This document shows positions 55,764 through 64,000 of a DNA stretch of 64,000 nt, one piece after another (positions within the stretch are counted from its first letter, which is position 1; every line of letters begins with the position of its first letter). The translations under genes were made by a program, and so were the position numbers. The notes under the pieces were generated by a model that was given only the letters and a program-made list of their open reading frames with translations, was not told where the DNA came from and made no database searches. This DNA comes from Rhizobium sp. Root483D2 (GTDB lineage Bacteria > Pseudomonadota > Alphaproteobacteria > Rhizobiales > Rhizobiaceae): contig NZ_LMFB01000008.1 of NCBI RefSeq assembly GCF_001426685.1, forward strand, positions 105,458 through 169,457, in the 5' to 3' direction.

Positions 55764-57032
55764 ATGACTATAAGCAATTTCGAAGCGCTGACGCCTGAGA
55801 CCCTGCCGCAGCGGCTGGGGAGCAATGCCGCTCTTTCGGAGAGGATTGGCGCGGATAGTGCACAATGGAAGGTGCGCGAGGTCGGTGACGGCAATCTCAA
55901 CCTTGTCTTCATCGTCGATGGCGGCACGGGCAGCGCCATTGTCAAGCAGGCGCTGCCCTATGTGCGCCTTGTCGGCGAAAGCTGGCCGCTGCCGCTGAAA
56001 CGCTCCTATTTCGAATATCATGCGCTGAAGCGCGAGGCCGAGCGAGACCCCGGCATGGTGCCGGAGATCCTGCATTTCGATCGCGAGCAGGCGATCATCG
56101 TGATGGAGTTCCTGACGCCGCACGTCATCCTGCGCCGGGCGCTGATTGACGGACGCCAGCTACCGAAGATCGCCCGCGACCTTGGCCTGTTTCTGGCCCG
56201 CACGTTGTTTCGCGGCTCGGACCTCTCCATGGAAGCCCGGAAACGCAAGGAGGACCTCGCGCTCTTCGCCGATAATGTCGAGCTCTGCGACATCACCGAA
56301 AACCTGGTCTTTTCCGATCCCTATTTCGATGCCAAGCTCAATCATTTCACCACGCCGCAGCTGGACGGCATTGTTGCGCAACTGCGCGCTGACCGCGATC
56401 TCAAGGTTGAGGCGCAGCGGCTGAAGCATCTCTTTACCGCCAATGCCGAAACGCTGCTGCATGGCGATCTGCACACGGGCTCGGTCATGGTCACCGACAC
56501 GGAAACGAAGGTTATCGATCCGGAATTTGCGTTCTACGGGCCGATGGCGATCGATGTCGGCATGCTTTTGTCGAACTTCTGGATGAGCTATTTTTCGCAG
56601 TCCGGCCACGAACAGGACGGCAGCCGCGAAGAGATGCGCACCTACCTGCTCGACGTTATCGTCGAGATCTGGGGCACATTCCGCGCCGAATTCGCGCATC
56701 TCTGGCGCACCGAGCGCACAGGTATCCTGTACCAGCGCACCTTGTTCGAGGACCAGGGCGATCACCTTGGATCGGAGCAGGCGCTGGACGAGGTTCTGCA
56801 CACACTCTGGACCGACATGCTGGGCTTTGCCGGCATTGAAATGCACCGGCGCATTCTCGGCCTTGCCCATAATGCCGATTTCGAAACCATTGAAGACCCG
56901 GACGTCCGGGCCCGCTGCGAAACCAAGGCGCTCAAGCTCGGGCGCCACCTAGCCGTCAATCGGCGCCGCATCCATAGCATTGCCGATATCAATGCGCTTG
57001 CGCAACGCCTCGAGAAGGAGTCAGTCATTTGA
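55764..57032 (+). CDS. mtnK: S-methyl-5-thioribose kinase
   Basis: 422 residues from ATG 55764; GGAGG lies four bases upstream, while the preceding ATG (55761) abuts it. Aminoglycoside-phosphotransferase-like kinase with the MtnK blocks [15 protein letters not shown] (nucleotide loop), [13 protein letters not shown] (catalytic loop, Asp near 240) and [20 protein letters not shown]. It phosphorylates methylthioribose at C1. The related 5-deoxyribose kinase cannot be excluded from sequence alone. First gene of a five-gene plus-strand operon. Confidence 0.9.
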   Translation: MTISNFEALTPETLPQRLGSNAALSERIGADSAQWKVREVGDGNLNLVFIVDGGTGSAIVKQALPYVRLVGESWPLPLKRSYFEYHALKREAERDPGMVPEILHFDREQAIIVMEFLTPHVILRRALIDGRQLPKIARDLGLFLARTLFRGSDLSMEARKRKEDLALFADNVELCDITENLVFSDPYFDAKLNHFTTPQLDGIVAQLRADRDLKVEAQRLKHLFTANAETLLHGDLHTGSVMVTDTETKVIDPEFAFYGPMAIDVGMLLSNFWMSYFSQSGHEQDGSREEMRTYLLDVIVEIWGTFRAEFAHLWRTERTGILYQRTLFEDQGDHLGSEQALDEVLHTLWTDMLGFAGIEMHRRILGLAHNADFETIEDPDVRARCETKALKLGRHLAVNRRRIHSIADINALAQRLEKESVI

Positions 57033-58123
57033 ACGTCGGAGATCGCCACTACCATACTATCTGGCTGAACGAGGATGGCCGGTCCGTCGATATCATCGAC
57101 CAGCGCTGGCTGCCGCACGAGTTCCGGATCGTCACGCTCAAGACCGTCGATAATGTGGCGGTCGCCATCCGCGACATGTGGGTGCGCGGGGCGCCGCTGA
57201 TCGGCGTGACGGCGGCCTATGGCGTCGCCATCGCCATGCGCGACGATACCAGCGATGCCGCACTCGATGCCGTCTGGGACGTGCTGCACGAAACCCGTCC
57301 GACCGCGATCAACCTGCGCTGGGCGCTTGACGAGATGCGCAATGGTCTTCGCAAGGTGCCGGTTTCAGAACGGGCCGCCGCTGCCTATCAGCGTGCCGCC
57401 GACATTGCCGAGGAGGACGTGCAGCTTAACCGCAGCATCGGCGCCAATGGCCTGAAGGTTATCCGCGAAATTGCGGCCCGCAAGAAGCCGGGCGAGCCCG
57501 TCAATATCCTCACCCATTGCAATGCCGGCTGGCTGGCGACCGTCGATTACGGAACTGCCACCGCGCCAATCTACATGGCGGCGGAGGCGGGCATTCCGGT
57601 GCATGTCTATGTGGACGAGACGCGCCCGCGCAACCAGGGTGCCCAGTTGACCGCCTGGGAGCTGAACGGCCACGGCGTGCCGCATACGCTGATCGTCGAC
57701 AATGCCGGTGGCCACCTGATGCAGCATGGCCAGATCGACATGGTGATCGTCGGCACGGACCGCACGACGGCCGATGGCGACGTCTGCAACAAGATCGGCA
57801 CCTATCTGAAGGCGCTCGCCGCCAAGGACAATGGCGTCCCCTTCTACGTCGCCCTGCCCTCGCCGACCATCGACTGGACCGTGCATGATGGTGTCAAGGA
57901 GATCCCGATCGAGGAGCGCAACAGCGATGAAGTGACCTTCGTGCAAGGCCGCGCCGCCGATGGCTCGATTGCCACGGTGCGCATCTCGCCGGAGGGCAGC
58001 CCGGCCTCCAACCCGGCTTTCGATGTGACGCCGGCACGCCTGATTACCGGCCTGATCACCGAACGCGGCATCGCCGGCGCCTCGCCCGAGGGGCTGAAGG
58101 CCTTGTTTCCGGAACGGAGCTGA
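57029..58123 (+). CDS. mtnA: S-methyl-5-thioribose-1-phosphate isomerase
   Basis: 364 residues from a TTG start that overlaps the mtnK stop (TTGA), with AAGGAG eight bases upstream; the protein begins [20 protein letters not shown]. eIF2B-like isomerase marks: [40 protein letters not shown] with the catalytic cysteine, [18 protein letters not shown], and [20 protein letters not shown] with the catalytic aspartate. It converts the aldose 1-phosphate made by MtnK into the ketose 1-phosphate. Confidence 0.93.
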   Translation: MNVGDRHYHTIWLNEDGRSVDIIDQRWLPHEFRIVTLKTVDNVAVAIRDMWVRGAPLIGVTAAYGVAIAMRDDTSDAALDAVWDVLHETRPTAINLRWALDEMRNGLRKVPVSERAAAAYQRAADIAEEDVQLNRSIGANGLKVIREIAARKKPGEPVNILTHCNAGWLATVDYGTATAPIYMAAEAGIPVHVYVDETRPRNQGAQLTAWELNGHGVPHTLIVDNAGGHLMQHGQIDMVIVGTDRTTADGDVCNKIGTYLKALAAKDNGVPFYVALPSPTIDWTVHDGVKEIPIEERNSDEVTFVQGRAADGSIATVRISPEGSPASNPAFDVTPARLITGLITERGIAGASPEGLKALFPERS

Positions 58124-58128
58124 CCGCG

Positions 58129-59064
58129 ATGACCCTGTCCAACCAGCAGACCACCGAGGATGTCGCCGCCGGCATTCGCAAGCGGGTTTTCCTGCACACC
58201 ATGCGCAACAATGGCGGTTATCTCAGCCAGGCCTGTTCGGCCGCCGAAAGCCTGGCATTCCTCTACAATGAAGCCTTGACGCTCGGCGAACCGACCTTGC
58301 CGAAAGTACCGCTGCCGTTCGCCGGCGTGCCGTCGGCGGCCAATCCGGATGCCTTTACCGGTGCCGGCTATCACGGCCCGTTTGCGCCTGAATTTGACCG
58401 GTTGATCATTTCTCCGGCCCATTATGCCCTGGTGATCTATTCGGCGCTGATCCAGGCCGGCCGCATGGACGAACACGCGCTCGACCACTTCAACGTCGAT
58501 GGCGGCTCCGTCGAGATGATCGGCGCCGAACACAGTCCGGGCATGGAAGTGACCACCGGCTCGCTGGCCCAGGGGCTTTCGATGGCGGCAGGGATTGCGT
58601 GGGCACGCAAGCGCAAGGGCGAGCCCGGCAAGGTCTGGGTCTATATGTCCGACGGCGAGTTTCAGGAGGGGCAGACCTGGGAATGCCTGGCTGCGATGGC
58701 CTATCACGGCATCGACAACGTCCGCGTCATCGTCGATGTCAACCGTCAGCAGTGCGACGGCGCCATGTCTTCGGTGCTTGACCTCGGAGACCTTGCCGCG
58801 CGCGTCGCTTCCTTTGGCGTCACGTGCCGCTCGATCGACGGCCACGATCTCGCTGCGATGCGCAAAGCGGCCGATAGCGCCGAGCCGGGCAAGCCGCTGA
58901 TCATCCTGGCCAACACCTCGCCCTATCAGGGCATGCAATTCCTCAAGAAACGCTTTCCCCGCCTGCATTACGTCCGCTTCAAATCGGCGGACGAACGCCG
59001 CGAAATGCAGACCGCCATCGCCGCCGAACTCGGCGTCGATGAAGCCGAAATTGCGAGGGCATGA
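58129..59064 (+). CDS. Transketolase, N-terminal (TPP-binding) subunit
   Basis: 311 residues. Thiamin diphosphate motif YMSDGEFQEGQTWE with the downstream VDVNRQQCDG (about 178-209); EMIGAEHSPGMEVTTGSLAQ is the usual glycine/histidine block before it. Half of a split transketolase whose other half is encoded next with a four-base overlap. Unlike housekeeping transketolase it sits in a catabolic operon with mtnKA and a RuBisCO-like gene, so it probably acts on an unusual ketose phosphate. Confidence 0.88.
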   Translation: MTLSNQQTTEDVAAGIRKRVFLHTMRNNGGYLSQACSAAESLAFLYNEALTLGEPTLPKVPLPFAGVPSAANPDAFTGAGYHGPFAPEFDRLIISPAHYALVIYSALIQAGRMDEHALDHFNVDGGSVEMIGAEHSPGMEVTTGSLAQGLSMAAGIAWARKRKGEPGKVWVYMSDGEFQEGQTWECLAAMAYHGIDNVRVIVDVNRQQCDGAMSSVLDLGDLAARVASFGVTCRSIDGHDLAAMRKAADSAEPGKPLIILANTSPYQGMQFLKKRFPRLHYVRFKSADERREMQTAIAAELGVDEAEIARA

Positions 59065-60068
59065 TCATGGCCGATATCGTCAACCGTCCCTATGCCAAGG
59101 CCTTCGAGACCTTCGCATCCGCCCGTCCTGACATCCTCTGCCTGTCGGCGGATCTCACGTCGTCCTGCGAGGTCGATGGTTTCCGGGATAAATATCCCGA
59201 TCAGTTCCTGTCCCTCGGCATGGCCGAACAGAACATGCTGTCCTTTGCCGGCGGTCTCGCCATGCAGGGGTTCCGGCCGTTCCTGCACACGTTTTCGGTC
59301 TTCCTCTACCGCCGCCCCTATGATCAGCTGATCAACTCGATCGCCTATTCCAACCGCAAGGTCCGGCTGATGGGCTTCCTGCCGGGGATCACAACGCCCG
59401 GCGGCATTACCCATCAGGCGATCGAGGACATCTCGGTGATGCGGGCCATTCCGAACATGACCATACTTGAATGCGGCGACGCCACCGAAGTCGAGACCGT
59501 GCTTGAGGTTGCCGACAGCATCGATGGACCGGTCTATGTCCGCGTCCTGCGCGGCGAAGTCCCACGATTGTTTTCGACCCCGTTCGAATTCAACAGGCAG
59601 CGCACGCTCAGTGAAGGAGACGATGTCCTTGTCGTGACGGCAGGAGTGTGCACCGAAGAGGCCCTGCGCGCCGCCGGACCCTTGAAGGCTCGCGGTATCG
59701 GCATCCACCATCTGCATGTCTCCACCCTCAAACCCTTCGATCGCGAAGGCCTGATCAAGGCGGCGCGCGGCAAGAAGGGCGTCGTCACGCTGGAAAACCA
59801 CACTATCAACGGCGGTCTCGGCTCGCTGGTGGCGGAAATCCTTTCGGAGGAAGGGCTTGGCGTCAAGCTGCGGCGTCTCGGCCTGCAGGATACGTTCGCG
59901 CATGGCGCATCCAAGCCGTATCTGATGAAGAAATACGGGCTCGACGCCAGCGCCCTCGTCTCTGCCATCGGCCAGCTTCTCGGCAAGAACCTTAAGATCG
60001 ACGATGCGGAACTGGACGCCGTTCGCATCGACACCGTACACTCGGCTGCAAAGGCGGAGGCGCTATAA
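59061..60068 (+). CDS. Transketolase, C-terminal (pyrimidine-binding) subunit
   Basis: 335 residues (ATG 59067 is an alternative start). Marks: QFLSLGMAEQNMLSFAGGLA with the TPP-activating glutamate, FSVFLYRRPYDQLINSIAYS, PGGITHQAIEDISVMRAIPN, and a C-terminal transketolase domain with LENHTINGGLGSLVAE. DXS and pyruvate dehydrogenase E1 beta share the fold, but the split N/C order is transketolase-like. Stop and RuBisCO-like start overlap (TAATG). Confidence 0.88.
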   Translation: MIMADIVNRPYAKAFETFASARPDILCLSADLTSSCEVDGFRDKYPDQFLSLGMAEQNMLSFAGGLAMQGFRPFLHTFSVFLYRRPYDQLINSIAYSNRKVRLMGFLPGITTPGGITHQAIEDISVMRAIPNMTILECGDATEVETVLEVADSIDGPVYVRVLRGEVPRLFSTPFEFNRQRTLSEGDDVLVVTAGVCTEEALRAAGPLKARGIGIHHLHVSTLKPFDREGLIKAARGKKGVVTLENHTINGGLGSLVAEILSEEGLGVKLRRLGLQDTFAHGASKPYLMKKYGLDASALVSAIGQLLGKNLKIDDAELDAVRIDTVHSAAKAEAL

Positions 60069-61192
60069 TGGCCCGATTTTCGGTCACCTACTGGATCGGC
60101 GTTGCCAGCGAAACCGAGGCCCGCGCCCGCGCGCTGGAAATCGCCGTCGAACAGACGGTGGAAATCCCCCGCGATATCGTACCGGCCGGTTATATCGAGG
60201 ACGAAATCCTCGGCCAGATCGAGAGCATCCATCCCTGCTCCGATCCCCGCGGCGGGTTCTTCACGGAAATCTCCTATAGCGACGACGATATCGGCGACGA
60301 TTTTCTCCAGCTTCTGAACATCGTCTTCGGCAATTCCTCGATCCGGACGCAAACGCGGGTCGAAACGATGACCTTGTCGCAAGCCATCATCAAACTGTTG
60401 CCCGGCCCAAGGTTCGGAACGCCGGGCCTGCGCGCGCGCACCGGTGTGAGCCGAGGGCCGATCCTGATGTCGGCGATCAAGCCCGTTGGCCTTTCCACGG
60501 CCGAGCTTGCTGGGCTTGCACATCAGTTTGCGCTGGGCGGCATGGATTACGTCAAGGACGATCACGGCCTGGCCAATCAGAAGACATCGCCCTTTGCAGA
60601 GCGCGTCAAAGCCTGCACCGATGCCATCGGCGAGGCCAATGCCAAGACCGGCTTTGCCACCACCTATGTTCCGAACATCACCGGACCCGCCACCCAGATC
60701 TTCGAGCGTGCCTGGACGGCCAAGGAAATGGGGGCCGGCGGCGTCATGCTGGCGCCCTCGCTCGTCGGCTTCGATGTATCGCGCGCCTTGGCGGCGGACC
60801 CGGATTTCGGCTTGCCGATCGTCTCGCATCCGACCTTCGGCGGCACCAATGTCATCACCCCGGCTACGGGCTTTTCCCACCGCTTCTTCTACGGCCTCCT
60901 GCAGCGGCTGATGGGGGTCGATGCGGTCATCTATCCCAATTTCGGCGGCCGTTTCAGCTTTTCGCGTGAGGAATGCCTGGCGATTGTCGATGGCTGTACC
61001 TGCGATCTCGGCGGTTTGAAGCCCATCCTGCCTGCGCCCGGCGGCGGAATGACCTTCGAGCGCGTGCCGGAAATGCGCGATGCTTATGGTGATAACGTGA
61101 TGTATCTGATCGGCGGAGCACTGCTGCGCGAAAAGTCCGACCTTCCGGCCGCCTGCCGCAAGCTCATCGATGCCGTTCGAACAGCAAGATAA
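60068..61192 (+). CDS. RuBisCO-like protein (form IV)
   Basis: 374 residues, shorter than true RuBisCO large chains. Conserved scaffold: ILMSAIKPVGLSTAELAGLA with Lys138 at the position of spinach Lys175, GGMDYVKDDHGLANQ with Lys163 at the carbamylated Lys201, SHPTFGG with His254, and APGGGMTFERVPEM. Replacements rule out CO2 fixation: Lys177 is Val140 and metal ligand Glu204 is His166 (DDH instead of DDE). Known form IV proteins are enolases or isomerases of methylthio sugar phosphates, or act on apionate derivatives. Here MtnK and MtnA upstream point to methylthioribulose 1-phosphate or a relative. Confidence 0.9.
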   Translation: MARFSVTYWIGVASETEARARALEIAVEQTVEIPRDIVPAGYIEDEILGQIESIHPCSDPRGGFFTEISYSDDDIGDDFLQLLNIVFGNSSIRTQTRVETMTLSQAIIKLLPGPRFGTPGLRARTGVSRGPILMSAIKPVGLSTAELAGLAHQFALGGMDYVKDDHGLANQKTSPFAERVKACTDAIGEANAKTGFATTYVPNITGPATQIFERAWTAKEMGAGGVMLAPSLVGFDVSRALAADPDFGLPIVSHPTFGGTNVITPATGFSHRFFYGLLQRLMGVDAVIYPNFGGRFSFSREECLAIVDGCTCDLGGLKPILPAPGGGMTFERVPEMRDAYGDNVMYLIGGALLREKSDLPAACRKLIDAVRTAR

Positions 61193-61257
61193 ACTCGTCG
61201 AGGATAAATGGGTGACTGCCGTGTCCCCCAGGGCGATGGCAGCCACCAGTTCGGTTC

Positions 61258-62646
61258 TTACCGGTGCGGTGCCAGATCGGCCTCGGCAAGGTCCAAAGCC
61301 TTCAGCAGGCGGTCCAGGGCCAGATCGATCGTGGCGCGGGTCCAGACCAGCGGTGGCGACATGATCAGCGTATCGCCCGTGGCGCGGATCATCAGACCGT
61401 TCTGGACGGCGTGATCGCGTACTTTGATCGCGGCTGATCCGTCCGGCTTGAAACGTGTCCGCTCTTGCTTGTCGCGGACGATCTCGACGGCACCCATCAG
61501 CCCGACCGACCGCGTCTGCCCGACCAGCGGATGATCGTTGAGCCGTCTGGCAAGTTCCTTGGCAAGGTAGGGCCCGGTATCCTCTTTGACGCGATCGACC
61601 AGGCCTTCGTTGCCGATGATCTCCAGGTTCTTCAAGGCGACGGCGCAGCAGACGGGGTGGCCGGAATAGGTATAGCCGTGATTGAACTCGCCGCCCTTTT
61701 CGACCAGGGTCGCGGCGATCCGGTCACCGACCAGAAGTGCCGAAAGCGGCTGGTAGCCTGAAGTCAGTGCCTTTGCCGTGGTAATCGTGTCCGCCTCGAT
61801 GCCGAATGTGGTGGCGGCGAACCATTCGCCGGTGCGGCCGTATCCGGTAATGACTTCATCGAGCATCAACAGGATATCGTATTTGCGGCAGATACGCTGG
61901 ACTTCCGGCCAGTAGCTCATGGGCGGAATGCGCACGCCCCCGGCCCCCATGACCGGTTCGCCGATAAAGGCTGCCACCCTGCCGGCGCCTGCCGCAAGGA
62001 TTGCCTCTTCGATGGCGCGTGCCGCGCGAAGGCCAAACTCATCATCGCTTTCGCCCGGCAGGGCCAGCTCATAGGCATAGGGCTCCATCACATGCACGAT
62101 ATCGGGAACCATGCCGCCCATCTGCTTGTGCATATGGCGCATGCCGCCCAGCGATGCACCGGCGACCGTCGAGCCGTGATACGCATTGTTGCGCGAGATG
62201 ATGATGGTCTTTTCCGGCTTTCCCTCCAGCGCCCAATAGTGGCGCACCAGACGCAGCGCTGTATCGTTCGATTCCGAGCCTGACGAGCCGTAGAATACCT
62301 GGTTGATATTCGCAGGCGCAATGTCGGCAAGCTTGGCAGACAGCTGCACCGGGGCGGGCGTCGCGCATTTGAAAAACGCATTGTAATAGGGCAGTTCGCG
62401 CATCTGCGCGGCGGCAACATCCGCCAGTTCGTCACGGCCGTAACCGATATTGACGCACCAGAGCCCGGCCATCGCATCGAGAAGCTCTGCGCCCCCGCTA
62501 TCATAGATAAAAGGTCCTTCGCCGCGCACGATCATGCGGGATCCGAGGGCTCGCAACTCTTTGTGATCGGAGAAGGGATGAAGGAAATGTGCAGCATCCT
62601 GTGCCTGCAATTCCGGCAGGGAATATTTATGGTTCGAAATGATCAT
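61258..62646 (-). CDS. Class III PLP aminotransferase (omega-amino acid/polyamine:pyruvate type)
   Basis: 462 residues from ATG 62646, with AAGGA seven bases upstream; ATG 62652 is in frame but abuts the site. Motifs: FYGSSGSESNDTALRLVRHY, NNAYHGSTVAGASLGGM, LLMLDEVITGYGRTGEWFA and the PLP lysine in ITTAKALTSGYQPLSALLVG. The family includes putrescine-, taurine- and beta-alanine:pyruvate aminotransferases. It is convergent with the RuBisCO-like gene and divergent from a GntR regulator, so it forms its own unit. Confidence 0.9.
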   Translation of the reverse strand: MIISNHKYSLPELQAQDAAHFLHPFSDHKELRALGSRMIVRGEGPFIYDSGGAELLDAMAGLWCVNIGYGRDELADVAAAQMRELPYYNAFFKCATPAPVQLSAKLADIAPANINQVFYGSSGSESNDTALRLVRHYWALEGKPEKTIIISRNNAYHGSTVAGASLGGMRHMHKQMGGMVPDIVHVMEPYAYELALPGESDDEFGLRAARAIEEAILAAGAGRVAAFIGEPVMGAGGVRIPPMSYWPEVQRICRKYDILLMLDEVITGYGRTGEWFAATTFGIEADTITTAKALTSGYQPLSALLVGDRIAATLVEKGGEFNHGYTYSGHPVCCAVALKNLEIIGNEGLVDRVKEDTGPYLAKELARRLNDHPLVGQTRSVGLMGAVEIVRDKQERTRFKPDGSAAIKVRDHAVQNGLMIRATGDTLIMSPPLVWTRATIDLALDRLLKALDLAEADLAPHR

Positions 62647-63093
62647 CGTCATGTCCTTGACTGTGGAGCATATGGTGAAGCAAGGTCAGATGGACACGGG
62701 CGGGGAGTAGCCGATGCGGGCGCAGAGCAGCATCAATTCGGCATGAAGCGTCCGCGCTGATGGCGTGGAAACGAAGTCATGCTGTCTGCGCACTGCACTT
62801 TCGCTCACGAGGTTATTCTTTCACAAAAACCCAGGTTGATCGGGAAATATCCGGTCCGACGATAGCTGTCGGCTGCCCGTGCGGCAATACGGTTTTGTGG
62901 CAGGCATGGGCCAGCTGACCTCCGGGGACCGCTGTAAAGCGTCCCGCCGTTTGCCCATGCGGTCAACCGTATCGGGCAGATGAAGGCAAAGAGTACAGAC
63001 CCTGGTGACGGGACAGCAAAATCGCGCCGTGACCGGGCCGCGCATTATCCATTTTTGATAGAACTATGTAAGGGGACAGGACATTTGAAACAG
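62647..63093. other. 447-bp divergent intergenic region
   Basis: Lies between the aminotransferase and GntR genes and should hold both promoters. I see no convincing coding sequence, hairpin or clear operator. An in-frame open stretch from 62980 could extend the GntR protein, but its composition is unlike the family. Confidence 0.4.
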
Positions 63094-63798
63094 ATGGAGG
63101 CGATCGGGCTGGTTTCGCTGGGCAGGCTGCCGATGGAATCGATGAAACAATGGGTGTATCGCAACCTGCGCCTGGCGATCATGACCGGCCGCTTTCCGCC
63201 CGGCTTGCCGGTGACCATTCAAGGCATTGCCGAAATGCTGGATGTCAGCGCCATGCCGGTGCGAGAGGCACTTCACCGGCTTGTCGCCGACGGCGCCCTT
63301 CAGCATCTCGACAATCGCCGCGTCCGGGTGCCCGATGTCGATCCGGAAAAATTCGACGAAATTATTGCCGCCCGCATCGCTCTGGAGACAGTGGCTGCCG
63401 AACGCGCCCTGCCCCTGATCGATCCTGTGCGGATCGTACTTTTGCAGAACATCGATGCAGAGATAGACGCCGCTTACAGAGCCGGTAATATCGAGCAGGC
63501 GATAGAAGCCAATTTTGCGTTCCACCGCTGTCTTTACGAGGTCCGCTCCTCGGTGGTTCTTTTACCGTTGATCGAAACCGTCTGGCTGCGGCTCGGCCCC
63601 TTGATGCGTGCGGCAGCGGAAAACCTGGGCGAGAGCTACCGCTTCGATCGTCATGCCCCGGTTTTCGCAGCCATTGCAGCAAAGGACGGGGCTGCACTCA
63701 AAGCGGCGATCGCAGCCGATATCGAGGAAGGTGCCGGACATCTCGGCTACCAGCGATGCCTCGATGCAAAATCGCGCCAGCTCGCGGCACGTAAATAA
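63094..63798 (+). CDS. GntR-family (FCD) regulator
   Basis: 234 residues from ATG 63094; a TTG at 63085 and an ATG at 62980 are other possible starts, and no ribosome binding site decides. Winged helix: GRFPPGLPVTIQGIAEMLDV and AMPVREALHRLVADGALQHL. FCD effector domain: IEANFAFHRCLYEVRSSVVL. Likely controls the divergent aminotransferase gene. Confidence 0.85.
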   Translation: MEAIGLVSLGRLPMESMKQWVYRNLRLAIMTGRFPPGLPVTIQGIAEMLDVSAMPVREALHRLVADGALQHLDNRRVRVPDVDPEKFDEIIAARIALETVAAERALPLIDPVRIVLLQNIDAEIDAAYRAGNIEQAIEANFAFHRCLYEVRSSVVLLPLIETVWLRLGPLMRAAAENLGESYRFDRHAPVFAAIAAKDGAALKAAIAADIEEGAGHLGYQRCLDAKSRQLAARK

Positions 63799-63968
63799 GC
63801 CCGCAAGGTAATGCGGCTGGCCCGTTCGCTGCCAAAGGCGGTCCCGCGTCCCATAGAAGATTAAGCATCCGTTAATCGGGTGTTTTTCAGGCCTAGTAGG
63901 CGGGAATTTGAAATACCGCATACAAACCAACGACTTACAAGAAATTTTATTTTCTTTGTTTTGGTGTG

Positions 63969-63998
63969 TTGACTTGTTTCGGGTGTGTCGCCTATAAA
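63969..63998 (+). promoter_or_regulatory. Strong sigma-70 promoter, possibly of an rRNA operon
   Basis: TTGACT (63969-63974) and TATAAA (63993-63998) stand 18 bp apart. An AT-rich block (63940-63960) precedes them like an UP element. The GC-rich spacer and CCTATAAACC ending resemble rRNA promoters of rhizobia as I remember them. The transcribed region lies beyond the window. Confidence 0.55.
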
Positions 63999-64000
63999 CC

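Noticed and set aside
60068..61192. True RuBisCO large subunit
   Set aside because: Too short, Lys177 and Glu204 equivalents are replaced, and no small-subunit or phosphoribulokinase gene is near.
59534..61246. 570-codon open frame antisense to the transketolase and RuBisCO-like genes
   Set aside because: Spans two well-supported genes on the other strand and shows no recognisable domain.

Overview
The window reads as chromosomal DNA of a high-GC alphaproteobacterium of the Hyphomicrobiales (Rhizobiaceae-like). The grounds are a mur-type Fur gene divergent from sitABCD, an AraC-type pobR divergent from pobA, an IclR-type pcaR divergent from pcaIJF, many catabolic ABC transporters, and an acetylpolyamine amidohydrolase whose zinc-site numbering matches the one I recall from Mycoplana ramosa. 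I found 57 protein-coding genes, mostly in tight operons with ATGA-type overlaps. I saw no tRNA, rRNA, insertion sequence, prophage or CRISPR array. A strong promoter, possibly for an rRNA operon, ends the window.

Layout. (1) 1-2538, minus: GntR regulator, cystathionine beta-lyase-like enzyme and a truncated sugar-type binding protein. (2) 2763-9375: LysR regulator divergent from a five-gene operon (dimethylformamidase-like hydrolase, class III aminotransferase, beta-keto acid cleavage enzyme, GNAT acetyltransferase, acetylpolyamine amidohydrolase). The last four fit, step by step, the classical acetylated beta-lysine degradation route; this is my leading candidate for an unassigned pathway. 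(3) 9525-13661: mur and sitABCD manganese uptake. (4) 13695-20880: D-threonine aldolase-like gene, then 4-hydroxybenzoate/beta-ketoadipate genes (pobR, pobA, pcaF, pcaJ, pcaI, pcaR). (5) 21038-27350: LysR, aldehyde dehydrogenase, enolase-superfamily dehydratase, GMC oxidoreductase and a 3-hydroxyisobutyrate dehydrogenase-like gene, probably sugar or hydroxy acid catabolism. (6) 27497-40228: trimethylamine dehydrogenase-like flavoprotein, facing a hydantoinase (hyuBA) plus polyamine-type ABC operon, with a MalT-like LuxR regulator upstream.

(7) 40683-43677: rpsU, then an accessory patch with a small XRE regulator, two tandem paralogous proteins of unknown family and a small unknown protein. 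(8) 43837-48321: thioesterase, a LysR homologous to the first one, and a polar amino acid ABC transporter. (9) 48634-61192: SorC regulator, aldolase/short-chain dehydrogenase fusion, ribose-type ABC importer, and an operon of methylthioribose kinase, methylthioribose-1-phosphate isomerase, split transketolase and a RuBisCO-like protein. This looks like uptake and breakdown of methylthioribose or another 5-deoxypentose. A perfect 27-bp palindrome sits between the transporter and the enzyme operon. (10) 61258-64000: class III aminotransferase, GntR regulator and the terminal promoter.

All functional calls come from reading motifs and from memory of families; no database search was run.
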